Source: Gymnogyps californianus
Taxonomy: Eukaryota > Chordata > Aves > Accipitriformes > Cathartidae
DNA length: 64,000 nucleotides
Assembly (NCBI RefSeq): GCF_018139145.2
Contig: NC_059480.1
Location: 15,562,428-15,626,427, forward strand
Reading direction: 5' to 3'
The position numbers and the translations under genes are program-made. Under the pieces are notes generated by a model. That model saw only the letters and a program-made list of their open reading frames with translations. It made no database searches and was not told the origin of the DNA. Below are positions 38,001 through 44,709 of the stretch, piece by piece (position 1 is the first letter of the stretch; each line of letters begins with the position of its first letter).

Positions 38001-39336
38001 ATGTTGTGCATTAGCTGCAGCTCCCCAGAAGTTTTTGGGCACCAGATCCTGCCCCAGGCACCTGATCTGCAAGTTTTAGCAGTAGCTTAAGTAGCTGAGA
38101 TGAGTTTGGCAGCTCCATGCCATGGGGAATCTGGTATCAAACTTTCCAAGATCTCTGTGACAAGGAATTATTGTCGCTTCCTACCGCCTCCTCCATGCTT
38201 GCCACTGGGAAAATGTTAGTTAGCTTCTCAAATCATTAGGAACAGATGCGAATCTTGGCAAGGGATTTAAACCTAATTGCTGTTCATGTCTTTTCCAACA
38301 GTTTCTTTGCACTCCTGTGATCTGGAGAGTTTATGTCTTACTGATGCTCTTGGTCACCTTTTGTGTATCTCTTTTTACAGAGGTGAGTGCATTTGTTTAC
38401 CACCTGTTCCCTGGGGTAAACAAGAGCAGCGTCTGGTCAGGTCTTTTTACCCCCGTTTCCTGCCACGCTCTCCTCCTGCAGAAGCATAAACCCTCAGGCC
38501 TTTTTTGTTTCCTTAAGACTCAATGTGTGTCAGTCAAATCCATTTTATGCAGCTCCAGACATGATTTAGACCACATCTCTTAAGCCTTTAGAGAGGGAGC
38601 GAGCTGAAGTGCAGCTGCCCAGGAGGAGCCCGCTGCCCTGGCTCGCAGGGGAGCAGACCGCAGCACGCGTCAGGCGCTTGGCAGTGATTTTGAAACAACC
38701 ACTTCCCTCTTGTCCTACAACTGACCAGGCCAGAGACTGCGCTGGCTTGTGCCATTGGATATTGCAGTCATGACTAAGCCCTGAAGTGTTTTGTGGGACA
38801 AGGCTGGCTGTATCCAGCACCGGGTATTGTCCCCTGCAAGGAGCAGCAGTGCCTGGTTGTCCCACAGCCCCAGGAGGAAAACCTTTCCCTTGATTATCCC
38901 CTTCAGCTAACGAGACTGAGATCAGTGTTGTCCTGATATAACTGAGCAGAGCCTGCCTGTAGATGAGGAAGGCGGCAGTTGGCAGCTGTGTTACCGAAGG
39001 GGAGTGCACGCAGCCACCCAGCGCCATGGGGCTCAGGGGGGTTGCGCATGTAGCAAGGGATAGCTTTTGTCCCCAAGCAGTCCTCCCTTCCAGTGAAGGG
39101 CAACAGCACTGACCCTGCACCGTGTCACTCCGCAGGATGTGATCTTGCAGAACAAACACCTCTGGCTGCTGATTAAATCCTGGTTTGGATACCAGTCAAA
39201 CAGCCAGTACCGAAAATGGCAGAGGATGCTGCAGAGGGATCCCAACTGGCCTCCCTTAAACACAAAAGACTTTGCAGCAAAAACCACAGAGGAGATTTAC
39301 ATTAACCTTACCTATGAATACAGCAACGAGGACTAG
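4976..39336 (+). CDS. ATP13A4: ATP13A4, P5B-type transport ATPase (complete, 30 coding exons)
   Basis: Encodes a 1195-residue polytopic P5B ATPase; human ATP13A4 is close to 1196. ATP13A2 and ATP13A3 are established polyamine transporters of endo-lysosomal and other membranes, and ATP13A4 is placed with them, so polyamine transport is the likely role. Visible landmarks: N-terminal membrane hairpin (about 28-53), M1-M2 (exon 7), actuator TGES at 315-318, M4 with [11 protein letters not shown] at 444-454, phosphorylation site DKTGT (Asp487), nucleotide-domain KGAP 625-628, TGDN 720-723, hinge GDGANDC 850-856, and M5-M10 at the C end. The start Met was chosen because exon 1 ([10 protein letters not shown]...) aligns in length and sequence with the human N terminus and an in-frame stop lies 15 bases upstream. 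All 29 introns are GT-AG and phases agree throughout. Exons resemble human ATP13A4 more than ATP13A5 (for example [14 protein letters not shown] and ALKMAH). The gene is intact. Confidence 0.95.
5039..9968 (+). other. ATP13A4 intron 1 (4.9 kb)
   Basis: The longest intron of the gene. No additional exon, RNA gene or clear repeat was recognised. Open frames within it (for example 5963-6427 and 8348-8756) look random. Confidence 0.7.
9969..10142 (+). CDS. ATP13A4: ATP13A4 coding exon 2 (N-terminal membrane hairpin)
   Basis: Residues 22-79. Contains [12 protein letters not shown] followed by a leucine-rich hydrophobic stretch and WKPEWDVW. In P5B ATPases this region forms the membrane-embedded N-terminal element. 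Phase 0 at both ends; acceptor ctgtacag, donor gtaggt. Confidence 0.95.
11298..11444 (+). CDS. ATP13A4: ATP13A4 coding exon 3
   Basis: Residues 80-128, [14 protein letters not shown] through AIMKPQLK, part of the cytosolic N-terminal domain. Acceptor tttctctag, donor gtaagt. Confidence 0.95.
11668..11738 (+). CDS. ATP13A4: ATP13A4 coding exon 4
   Basis: Residues 129-152, [15 protein letters not shown] and following, the conserved P5 N-terminal segment. Ends in phase 2. Confidence 0.93.
11815..11895 (+). CDS. ATP13A4: ATP13A4 coding exon 5
   Basis: Residues 152-179, including [13 protein letters not shown], which precedes M1 in P5B ATPases. Only 76 bases of intron separate it from exon 4. 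Confidence 0.93.
12458..12527 (+). CDS. ATP13A4: ATP13A4 coding exon 6
   Basis: Residues 179-202, [13 protein letters not shown] then PIWKLLFKE, the amphipathic lead-in to M1. Donor gtcagt. Confidence 0.93.
12528..14744 (+). other. ATP13A4 intron 6 (2.2 kb)
   Basis: No exon or named repeat was recognised. It contains a T-run at 14330-14343. Confidence 0.6.
14745..14879 (+). CDS. ATP13A4: ATP13A4 coding exon 7 (M1-M2)
   Basis: Residues 203-247. Two hydrophobic helices, [16 protein letters not shown] and [18 protein letters not shown], form the first membrane pair of the P-type core. Confidence 0.95.
14880..17205 (+). other. ATP13A4 intron 7 (2.3 kb)
   Basis: No exon or named repeat was recognised. 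Two antisense open frames (16271-16615 and 16625-16996) are open but have no family similarity. Confidence 0.6.
17206..17278 (+). CDS. ATP13A4: ATP13A4 coding exon 8 (actuator domain)
   Basis: Residues 248-272, starting [17 protein letters not shown]. There are two possible acceptors three bases apart (a cagcag). The upstream one is preferred because it keeps the Gln found in mammalian ATP13A4 (REQSVKLH). A NAGNAG-type one-residue variant is possible. Confidence 0.92.
17279..18092 (+). other. ATP13A4 intron 8
   Basis: The intron holds a small tandem and inverted repeat at about 17480-17542 built on 'ctgtatcattatcat'. Nothing else was recognised. Confidence 0.55.
17480..17542. repeat. Short tandem and inverted repeat in ATP13A4 intron 8
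   Basis: Two copies of a 15-base unit (ctgtatcattatcat), then a partial copy, closed by gtaatgatacag, the reverse complement of its start, so the segment can form a hairpin. Confidence 0.6.
18093..18224 (+). CDS. ATP13A4: ATP13A4 coding exon 9 (actuator domain)
   Basis: Residues 272-315, including [21 protein letters not shown] and NEGMLT. The TGES dephosphorylation loop is split across the next splice junction. Confidence 0.95.
18847..19017 (+). CDS. ATP13A4: ATP13A4 coding exon 10 (actuator domain)
   Basis: Residues 316-373, completing TGES and continuing [20 protein letters not shown] and AIVLQTG. Glu317 of TGES is the catalytic residue for dephosphorylation in P-type ATPases. Confidence 0.95.
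19252..19409 (+). CDS. ATP13A4: ATP13A4 coding exon 11 (M3)
   Basis: Residues 373-425, [17 protein letters not shown] then helix M3 ([20 protein letters not shown]). Phase 0 at the end. Confidence 0.95.
19689..19877 (+). CDS. ATP13A4: ATP13A4 coding exon 12 (M4 and phosphorylation Asp)
   Basis: Residues 426-488. M4 carries [11 protein letters not shown], the P5B substrate-binding signature, followed by [15 protein letters not shown] and ending in the DK of DKTGT. Asp487 is the phosphorylated residue. Confidence 0.97.
20123..20184 (+). CDS. ATP13A4: ATP13A4 coding exon 13
   Basis: Residues 489-509, [14 protein letters not shown], completing the phosphorylation motif. Ends in phase 2. Confidence 0.95.
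20185..22859 (+). other. ATP13A4 intron 13 (2.7 kb)
   Basis: No exon, RNA gene or clear repeat was recognised. The middle (20500-22000) is AT-rich. Confidence 0.6.
22860..23010 (+). CDS. ATP13A4: ATP13A4 coding exon 14 (nucleotide domain)
   Basis: Residues 509-559, including [13 protein letters not shown] and [14 protein letters not shown], both characteristic of P5 ATPase nucleotide domains. Confidence 0.95.
23011..24281 (+). other. ATP13A4 intron 14
   Basis: No feature was recognised beyond ordinary intronic sequence. Confidence 0.5.
24282..24365 (+). CDS. ATP13A4: ATP13A4 coding exon 15
   Basis: Residues 560-587, a poorly conserved nucleotide-domain insertion ending [11 protein letters not shown]. 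The corresponding mammalian exon is similarly variable, so support comes from phase and splice sites. Confidence 0.85.
25475..25631 (+). CDS. ATP13A4: ATP13A4 coding exon 16 (KGAP)
   Basis: Residues 588-640, [19 protein letters not shown] and YMKGAP. The Lys of KGAP lines the ATP pocket. The first segment matches ATP13A4 better than ATP13A5. Confidence 0.95.
25632..27059 (+). other. ATP13A4 intron 16
   Basis: No exon was recognised. It contains a T-run at 26389-26405. Confidence 0.5.
27060..27177 (+). CDS. ATP13A4: ATP13A4 coding exon 17
   Basis: Residues 640-679, including [16 protein letters not shown], the conserved QGxRVIA element of P5 nucleotide domains. Confidence 0.95.
27802..27926 (+). 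CDS. ATP13A4: ATP13A4 coding exon 18
   Basis: Residues 679-721, [19 protein letters not shown] and the ATP-domain hinge up to TG of TGDN. Confidence 0.95.
28090..28253 (+). CDS. ATP13A4: ATP13A4 coding exon 19 (TGDN)
   Basis: Residues 721-775. [16 protein letters not shown] completes TGDN of the phosphorylation domain; [11 protein letters not shown] follows. Confidence 0.95.
28814..28936 (+). CDS. ATP13A4: ATP13A4 coding exon 20
   Basis: Residues 776-816, including [13 protein letters not shown] and HFYSLLPK, both conserved in the family. Confidence 0.94.
29756..29835 (+). CDS. ATP13A4: ATP13A4 coding exon 21
   Basis: Residues 817-843, [20 protein letters not shown], the conserved P-domain lysine segment. 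Confidence 0.95.
30846..30888 (+). CDS. ATP13A4: ATP13A4 coding exon 22 (GDGAND, 43 bp)
   Basis: The smallest exon. Residues 843-857, [14 protein letters not shown], the Mg-binding hinge. Donor gtacgt. Confidence 0.95.
31170..31300. repeat. AT-rich low-complexity stretch in ATP13A4 intron 22
   Basis: Repeated ttatta, ataat and tatat words over about 130 bases, with no unit that tandemly repeats exactly. Confidence 0.6.
31754..31863 (+). CDS. ATP13A4: ATP13A4 coding exon 23
   Basis: Residues 858-894, [20 protein letters not shown] followed by [15 protein letters not shown]. Confidence 0.96.
32595..32691 (+). CDS. ATP13A4: ATP13A4 coding exon 24 (M5)
   Basis: Residues 894-926, [20 protein letters not shown] then the hydrophobic end of M5. 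Confidence 0.95.
32692..33744 (+). other. ATP13A4 intron 24
   Basis: No exon or repeat was recognised. Confidence 0.5.
33745..33817 (+). CDS. ATP13A4: ATP13A4 coding exon 25 (M6)
   Basis: Residues 927-951, [20 protein letters not shown], covering M6. Confidence 0.94.
34425..34599 (+). CDS. ATP13A4: ATP13A4 coding exon 26 (M7)
   Basis: Residues 951-1009. [19 protein letters not shown] precedes M7; ends [11 protein letters not shown]. Confidence 0.95.
34870..35115. promoter_or_regulatory. CpG island inside ATP13A4 intron 26
   Basis: A dense run of CpG and G/C-box-like sequence (for example ccgcggccgggcggggccgggg near 34960) within an otherwise ordinary intron. A T17 run precedes it (34837-34853) and an AT-rich near-palindrome follows at about 35215-35245. 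It could be an alternative promoter, enhancer or orphan CpG island. The open frame through it is probably a by-product of GC content. Confidence 0.55.
35670..35860 (+). CDS. ATP13A4: ATP13A4 coding exon 27 (luminal loop and M8)
   Basis: Residues 1009-1073. The variable loop carries two N-glycosylation sequons (NQT at 1015, NST at 1026), then [19 protein letters not shown] (M8) and [11 protein letters not shown]. Confidence 0.95.
35861..37345 (+). other. ATP13A4 intron 27
   Basis: No exon was recognised. A G-run sits near 37206-37218. Confidence 0.5.
37346..37434 (+). CDS. ATP13A4: ATP13A4 coding exon 28 (M9)
   Basis: Residues 1073-1102, [18 protein letters not shown] then [11 protein letters not shown]. 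Confidence 0.95.
38302..38382 (+). CDS. ATP13A4: ATP13A4 coding exon 29 (M10)
   Basis: Residues 1103-1129, [19 protein letters not shown] and the end of M10. Confidence 0.95.
38383..39135 (+). other. ATP13A4 intron 29
   Basis: An antisense open frame of 197 codons (38566-39159) overlaps this last intron and the start of exon 30. It shows no family similarity and is treated as chance. Confidence 0.5.
39136..39336 (+). CDS. ATP13A4: ATP13A4 coding exon 30 (stop codon)
   Basis: Residues 1130-1195, cytosolic tail with [16 protein letters not shown] and [12 protein letters not shown], ending EYSNED and TAG. The tail after the conserved WPPLN is similar in length to the human protein. Confidence 0.96.
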   Translation, partial: DVILQNKHLWLLIKSWFGYQSNSQYRKWQRMLQRDPNWPPLNTKDFAAKTTEEIYINLTYEYSNED

Positions 39337-40700
39337 GCAAGACCCTGCAGCCGAGTGTGGGGCTGCACAGTGCTGGCAGCTTCCCCAGCTTGCACTGAAC
39401 AGCCCGTGTTTTCATCCTTTGATGTGCACCAGATTCAGATGTTTGAAATCCCTGCACAAACCTGTCCGTTCAGGGGCAGGCTGGGCCTGTGCTGGCTGTG
39501 CCCTGGAGCACAGGCGTGGCTTATTCTATTGGCTGCTGGTAAAATAACAGCCTTGACTCTACTCCATGGCAACAGCAGGTCTTGTGCCTTGCCAACATCT
39601 CCTACAACGGCTCAAAAATATTGAATACAGCGAAGTGATGGCTTCTGCTGCTCTACGTCACACTCCATGTTTCAGTAACTGCTCCACCAAATCCTGTCAA
39701 TGCACCCACCAGGCTTGATGGGACAGCAATCCAAAATAAGTGACCTAATCTTGACCACAGAGGAGCACATGTACAATTGCAAAATCCTGCATTAAAGGAC
39801 ATGCTGCAGCTTCCAAGAACTACAAGAAAGTTCCCCAGATGAAGTAATTCCAGTTTTCTTGCATCCCAGCGTGAATTACAGATGTGAGAGGGTGCATATG
39901 CTGCCCTCACCCAGCTCTCCCTTGCCAGTTCTTGCAGACATAATGCTCAGAGTACAGGAAAGGTTAAAGCTCACAGATTGCTGTAAGACCAGGCTGGGAA
40001 GGCCGGTGAGAATATGCTCCACTTAAGCTTGCAAAGGCAGGGGACAGCACAGCTGCTGCACGCATGTCCCCCCTCCCAGTTCATACTCTGCTGCTGCCAG
40101 GTCCTGGCCCAGGTTTGGTGTCATGTGTCAGAAAGCAGAGCTAAGCTTTGGCTTCTTGCTTTAACTAGGTCCTGCCAAGAAGCAGGGGTTTTAATGTGCT
40201 CTGGCCCATGGCTGCTGGACAGGTTCAAGAAGCTGAGCCCCTCTGTACTTGCTCTTTCACCTTCAAGTTGTTCAACCACCTAATTAGTTTAGCCATGAAA
40301 AAACTTTTGATTATATTTGCAGGAAGCAAAAAAGGACTTTCAGGTTCAGTTTTATTGTAATATGTTTTCCCACATTAAAAAATAACTTTATTTAAATGTA
40401 ATAACAGAGGGCACTACAAAATAAGGTCAGAAGTCTTGGCTTTGTTATTTCAAACATTGAAACAACTGATGTTTAAAAAAAGCTTCTGATCCCGTTATGT
40501 ACATGTTAAGAGCAGACAAAAATAGCAAGCCTCTTACAGTCAGCTCTTTTGCTCCTATCTCTTCTTACAGTCCAGGCAGTTGCCTGTGGCATAAAGCAAC
40601 ACAGGATTTAATTTCTTACATGCGGTCTGCAAATAACATGGTTCCAAACACATAAGCCAGATACTCCTGATAAAGAGTAATAAACCACCCTGTTCCAAAA
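39337..40700 (+). other. ATP13A4: 3' UTR and downstream region of ATP13A4
   Basis: Follows the stop codon directly. Candidate + strand polyadenylation hexamers are ATTAAA near 39793 and 40375 and AATAAA at 40679-40684. The site actually used cannot be chosen from sequence alone. Confidence 0.45.
40351..40392 (-). terminator. PLAAT1: Candidate PLAAT1 polyadenylation signals
   Basis: Minus-strand AATAAA hexamers at 40387-40392 and 40351-40356 are the first canonical ones met downstream of the PLAAT1 stop. They imply a 3' UTR of about 2.1 kb that includes the nested LTR. Confidence 0.4.
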
Positions 40701-41017
40701 CAGTTTTCTTCTAAGACAAGCCACACATCAGCTTTGTGACAAGGAAATAGTGGGGCTCTGTAGATTTGGAGATGGGGCATAGGTGCTGGACAGCTAATTC
40801 TCCAGGTACATCACCCACAGCACTGCAGGGACCCTGGCTTTGCCTTCCTGCTGGCTGCAGGAAGATCAGTCTTGTGCTGGGGCTACAAACTGCTTAAATT
40901 CAACTTCTGGTCACTGAAGAGCCAATGGCCCCAGCTCCAGGGGGCAAAGGCTCCTGGCTGCCCTTGCAATCCATGGTGGTCTTTCTTTAAACCTCAGTGC
41001 TTTGGCAGCCAAGGAGT

Positions 41018-41695
41018 AGAATCATAGAATGGTGTCATGGTTTATCCCCAGTCAGCAGCCAAGCACCACGCAGCCGCTCCCTCACTCCCCCCCCCACTCC
41101 CAGTGGGATGGGGAGGAGAATCAGGAAAGAAGGTAGAACTCATGGGTTGAGATAAGAGCAGTTTAATAACTAAAGTAAAATATAATACTAACAATAATAA
41201 TAATTAAATATAATAATAATAGCAATGAAAAGGAATATAACAAAAAAAGAAGAGGGAAAAAAAGGAAAAAAACCCACCCAAACCAGTGATGCACAATGCA
41301 ATTGCTTACCACCCGCTGACCGATGCCAGAGCTGCGATCTGCCCCTCCCGGCCAACTCCCCCTGTTTATATACTGGGCATGATGTTCCATGGTATGGAAT
41401 ACCCCTTTGGCTAGTTCAGGTCAGCTGCCCCGGCTGTGCCCCCTCCCAGCTTCTTGCACACCTGCTTGCTGGCAGAGCATGGGAAACTGAAAAGTCCTTG
41501 GCTTAGGATAAGCGCTACTGAGCAACAACTAAAACATCAGTGTGTTATCAACATTATTCTCACACTAAATCCAAAACACAGCACTGTACCAGCTACTAGG
41601 AAGAAAATTAACTCTATCCCAGCCAAAACCAGGACAAATGGTTTGGGTTGGAAGGCACCTTAAAGATCATCTAGTAAGCTTGGTCAGGTCTAATG
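41018..41695 (-). repeat. CR1 3'-end fragment, split by an LTR
   Basis: Left piece 'agaatcatagaatgg' and right piece 'tttgggttggaaggcacctt' plus 'aaagatcatctagt' are the two sides of a standard avian CR1 3' end in reverse orientation. They are interrupted exactly between them by a solo LTR. The right boundary is approximate. Confidence 0.8.
41033..41636 (-). mobile_element. Solo endogenous retroviral LTR (604 bp)
   Basis: The element starts TGTCATGG and ends GGACA (TG...CA termini) and is flanked by the 5-bp direct repeat AATGG (41028-41032 and 41637-41641), so both ends are exact. The 5-bp duplication fits an ERVL-type or related element. A TATATAAA on the minus strand (about 41365-41372) suggests minus orientation, tentatively. 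There is no internal coding region, so it is a recombination-derived solo LTR. It lies in the presumed PLAAT1 3' UTR. Confidence 0.85.
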
Positions 41696-41699
41696 CCAA

Positions 41700-42493
41700 C
41701 AATTACTGCACTTACAGGGATGAAGAGGGAAATTTCAGTGGCACAGTGGACCCAATCTGGAACAAACAGCTGCCAGAGAAAAAGCTAGCTGGGGTTTTTG
41801 TCAGACCTCCCCAAACTGGGGGTCTGCTGCTCCCAAAGGGAGTCCGAGTAACCAGGGAAAGGACACTTTCCAGGCAGGAGAACACTGAGCAAAACACTAT
41901 CATGCCAAAAAACAGAGCACTCGTTTAAAACACTGCAAGATACAGTCTGTAAGACCTGCCCTTCCTTCCTACCTCCCACCCTCGCAGGAGCAGCTCAGTT
42001 TAGGCACCGCAGGCACAGGCTCCAAGACACAGTATATGCCTTGTCTGCCCTTTTGCAGGCCTGGGAACTTGCGTTTTTCCACTTGCACAGGCCCTCAGCT
42101 GGAGGACACACAATAAACCCTCAGCAATACTTTTATATTACTTTTGATTAAGAAAAACAAAAAAGTAAAAATGTTAAGGTTAAAATAGGTTATTCACAGA
42201 AAGAGCCCATAGGATGTAGCTGATAAAAACAGGATGCATGTAGAAAGCCTGCACCAGCCCTCAGCAGAGCACTGGGGGTGTGAGGATGGAGAATTTGCTT
42301 GTGCTCCCAGACTACCAGAAAAATCATCACAGGCAATGAAATAAAAGAAGATGTGGCAAACAGGCTAGTGCTGCTCTCAGCAAGGGCGACGCAGTTGTTA
42401 GTAAGTCTCGGTGGCAGCTGTGGCCACAAACTGTCCCGGGTCCCTCCTGGCCAGGGGCTCCCTGCCCTGCTCGGAGCTTGTCTCACCAGCCCA
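41700..42493 (-). other. PLAAT1: Proximal PLAAT1 3' UTR region
   Basis: Sequence between the PLAAT1 stop codon and the CR1/LTR insertion. No other gene was recognised. Confidence 0.4.
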
Positions 42494-42595
42494 TCAGTAC
42501 TGTCTCTCTCTGGATCTGCTCCAGAACAAGCCCAGCAAGGAGAAGGCACCGGCGGCAGCTGTTACAAACCCGATGGCACTGACTGCTCGGCTGGC
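42494..42595 (-). CDS. PLAAT1: PLAAT1 coding exon 3 (membrane anchor, stop)
   Basis: Residues 137-169, [18 protein letters not shown] then SLLGLFW and a basic end RSRERQY followed by TGA. This is the hydrophobic C-terminal anchor. Confidence 0.94.
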   Translation of the reverse strand, partial: ASRAVSAIGFVTAAAGAFSLLGLFWSRSRERQY

Positions 42596-43588
42596 CTGCA
42601 AGGGGGAGGTAAAACACAGGCTGGAAACACAATGAGCTTTTTTTTTTTTTTTAACCCCAGGCATGCTGATGAAGAGCAGGCAGGGAGGATAATCAAGGCA
42701 ATTAAATGCATGAGAGACACCTGCCCCATAAGCAGCAACGGTAACACCCAGGCTTTTACCCTTAGGCTGTGGCATTCAGTAAGAGGGCACTATCAGAGTG
42801 CAGACAGACTATAGCAAGCCTCCTGGCCTAGGGTGTCCGGTGAGGCCAGAGGCAGCGATGGTTTGGACCCCACGCCTGGGGCTTTGCTGTCCCCATGCAG
42901 TTTGAAGGCTGTGCCCTCGTCCAGGGGCTCACGCAGAGCAGCAAGGAGGTGCAGTGAGGCATGCAGGGATTTACCCCATGTTACTTACCTGTTCGGAGAC
43001 CCCCTCGCCGTAGCGGAGCAGCGTCACAAAGTGCTCGCAGTTGTTGCCGAGCAGGTCATAGGACACCTCCTGGTCAATGAGGTACTCAGCGCGCCGGATG
43101 ATCTCCTGCACTGGGAGGGGAGCGTAGGTGCCGTCATACTTGTTGTTGATGTGATAGGAGTTGTTTCCGACCACGTCCTTCAGGAGCTGCATCCTCACCC
43201 GGGCCTTTCTGCTGAACACTGACTTGGTGCTGGCGAATGTGGCTGGGGGCCCTTCATCTGGGGAAGGTACGGATGGGATGAGCCAGGCAGGCCCTGTCTG
43301 ACTCCTCCAAGACCTTAGAGGGGTTTCTGGCTGGCTCCTGGAAATACCGTCTACACACACAGGGTCCACCACCAGTCCACGGAGGGAGACAGGGCTCCCA
43401 GGCCACCCCAAAGCCCCCTCTGCACCCTGCCAGGCTGCACCAGCCTTACCTATGGGCGTCACGTTGATGATGTACCCGTCCCCCAGGTAGAGGGCCCAGT
43501 GCTGGTAAGCTGGCCGGAAGATCTCGATCAGGTCCCCAGGCTCAGGGTCACCGGGGTGGGTGGCACTGAAGCTCTGGATAGCTGCCAT
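42494..43588 (-). CDS. PLAAT1: PLAAT1 (HRASLS), phospholipase A/acyltransferase 1 (complete, 3 exons)
   Basis: Encodes 169 residues (human 168). It is a small membrane-anchored NlpC/P60-like (LRAT-fold) thiol enzyme that removes or transfers acyl chains between phospholipids, making N-acyl-phosphatidylethanolamine among other products. Visible: [10 protein letters not shown], catalytic His30 in [12 protein letters not shown], Asn42 where most PLAAT paralogs have His (as in mammalian PLAAT1), catalytic Cys120 in [19 protein letters not shown], and a C-terminal hydrophobic anchor (about 140-161). Exons are 43450-43588, 42989-43257 and 42494-42595, with GT-AG introns in matching phases. The start has a good context (GAGATGG). 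It lies tail-to-tail with ATP13A4, as in other vertebrates. Confidence 0.96.
42989..43257 (-). CDS. PLAAT1: PLAAT1 coding exon 2
   Basis: Residues 47-136, with [20 protein letters not shown] and NNCEHF containing the nucleophilic Cys120. Donor gtaagt. One residue longer than human near the start (DEGPPATF versus DGIPASF). Confidence 0.96.
43450..43588 (-). CDS. PLAAT1: PLAAT1 coding exon 1
   Basis: Residues 1-46 plus the first base of codon 47, from [13 protein letters not shown] to INVTPI. Carries the catalytic His. Donor gtaagg. Confidence 0.96.
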
Positions 43589-43739
43589 CTCAAGAGCGTG
43601 AGGTCAGGACAGGCCCCTCCTGCTGGGCAGGCTCAGTGCAAGGCACGGTGGAGAGAGGAGGTCTGGGATGTGCACAGGGCATCTGCTAGGGGATCGCAGG
43701 CAGGGAGATCATTAGGGCCTGGCACCGGCACGCTCATAC

Positions 43740-44700
43740 CGCATGTGGAGCATCGTCGAGTGCTGCTGTGGCGGTCCCCCCCTCTGCAGGGCCCTGGCCA
43801 GGGACAGCCGGTCCTGCCTGCTAGCGACGCGCTGGGTAAGAAACGAAATCGCCGCCCCTCCCGCCAAGCGCTGCAGGCGAAGGGTGAAGCCATTACGGGC
43901 CGGCATCCAAGCTGGCAGCGCCCGCCCCCGGCTCACCCCGCCGCACGGCCCCCTCCCCGGCCGGCGGTCTGAGCTGTGCCCACCCAAAGACGCCGCCCGT
44001 TCCCTCCCGGCCGTGCTCCTTTCGGGGCTCCGCTGGCGCCGGTACCGGGCCAGCTCCGGTAGAGGGTCGCAGCTCCCCGGGGAGGGGGGGGGCATCCGGG
44101 GTGCCGAGGCCATCCCCAAGCTCTGGGGCACCCCCGGGAGCTCGGCAGACCCGCACCTGCCGCCGGCACCCCTGCAGCACGGCACCCGGCACCCCGGAGG
44201 GGGGCACATCCTGCTGGCAGACGCCTGCTCGCACCCCCAGAGCTCCCCGGCATCGCTCCCCACCCCCCCCCCCCGCAACGCCCCGCTCACCCCCAACGCC
44301 CGTCCCGCTGCTGCCGTGGCCGGTTTACTGCCCCGGGGCGAGGGGGGGGCAGCGGCGGAAGCTGGGCCGGGTCCTGGCTCCTCCCGGCCGCTATAAATGG
44401 CGAGGAGCGGGGCGGGTTCTAGGCAGGCGGTGCTTGCACGGTACTGGGGGAGCTGCCAGCCCGCCTGCCAGGCAGCCAAGCAGGCGCTCTGCTCCTCTCC
44501 TCTCCGCCGGCGGCGGCTCCGCTCCGGAGGGTGTTCCCAAAGCCGCCCGTCAGGTGGAAAAGCTCGTCCTGCCCCCGGGGAAGACGAGCGGCCGCCGCCT
44601 CCTCGCCGGGAGCCTCTGCCACGGCTGCCGGGGCCCCGCCAGCCGCGGGGGTGGGCTGCGGTGTGCGGAGCTGGGGCAGCCGTCCTACCGAGCCGAGGGG
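43740..44700. promoter_or_regulatory. PLAAT1: CpG-island promoter of PLAAT1, possibly bidirectional
   Basis: About 1 kb of very GC- and CpG-rich DNA just upstream of the PLAAT1 start codon, with G and C homopolymer runs (near 44085-44095 and 44262-44275). PLAAT1 transcription probably begins here. No minus-strand TATA box was seen. Long open frames here on both strands, including 366 codons at 43712-44812, result from stop-poor GC-rich sequence. Confidence 0.7.
44392..44699 (+). promoter_or_regulatory. Candidate divergent + strand promoter and first exon
   Basis: A clean TATAAAT at 44392-44398 on the + strand is followed about 300 bases later by a near-consensus splice donor, gtaagtgag, at 44700. 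This is the layout of a first exon of about 270 bases reading away from PLAAT1. The only long frame starts inside the TATA box, so a noncoding divergent transcript is more likely than a protein. No downstream exon was identified. Confidence 0.35.
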
Positions 44701-44709
44701 TAAGTGAGC

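Noticed and set aside
4976..39336. Calling the ATPase ATP13A5
   Set aside because: Several exons (16, 23, 28-30) match ATP13A4 wording more closely, though the two are close paralogs and a tree is needed.
42833..43222. 129-codon + strand frame
   Set aside because: It is the antisense shadow of PLAAT1 exon 2.
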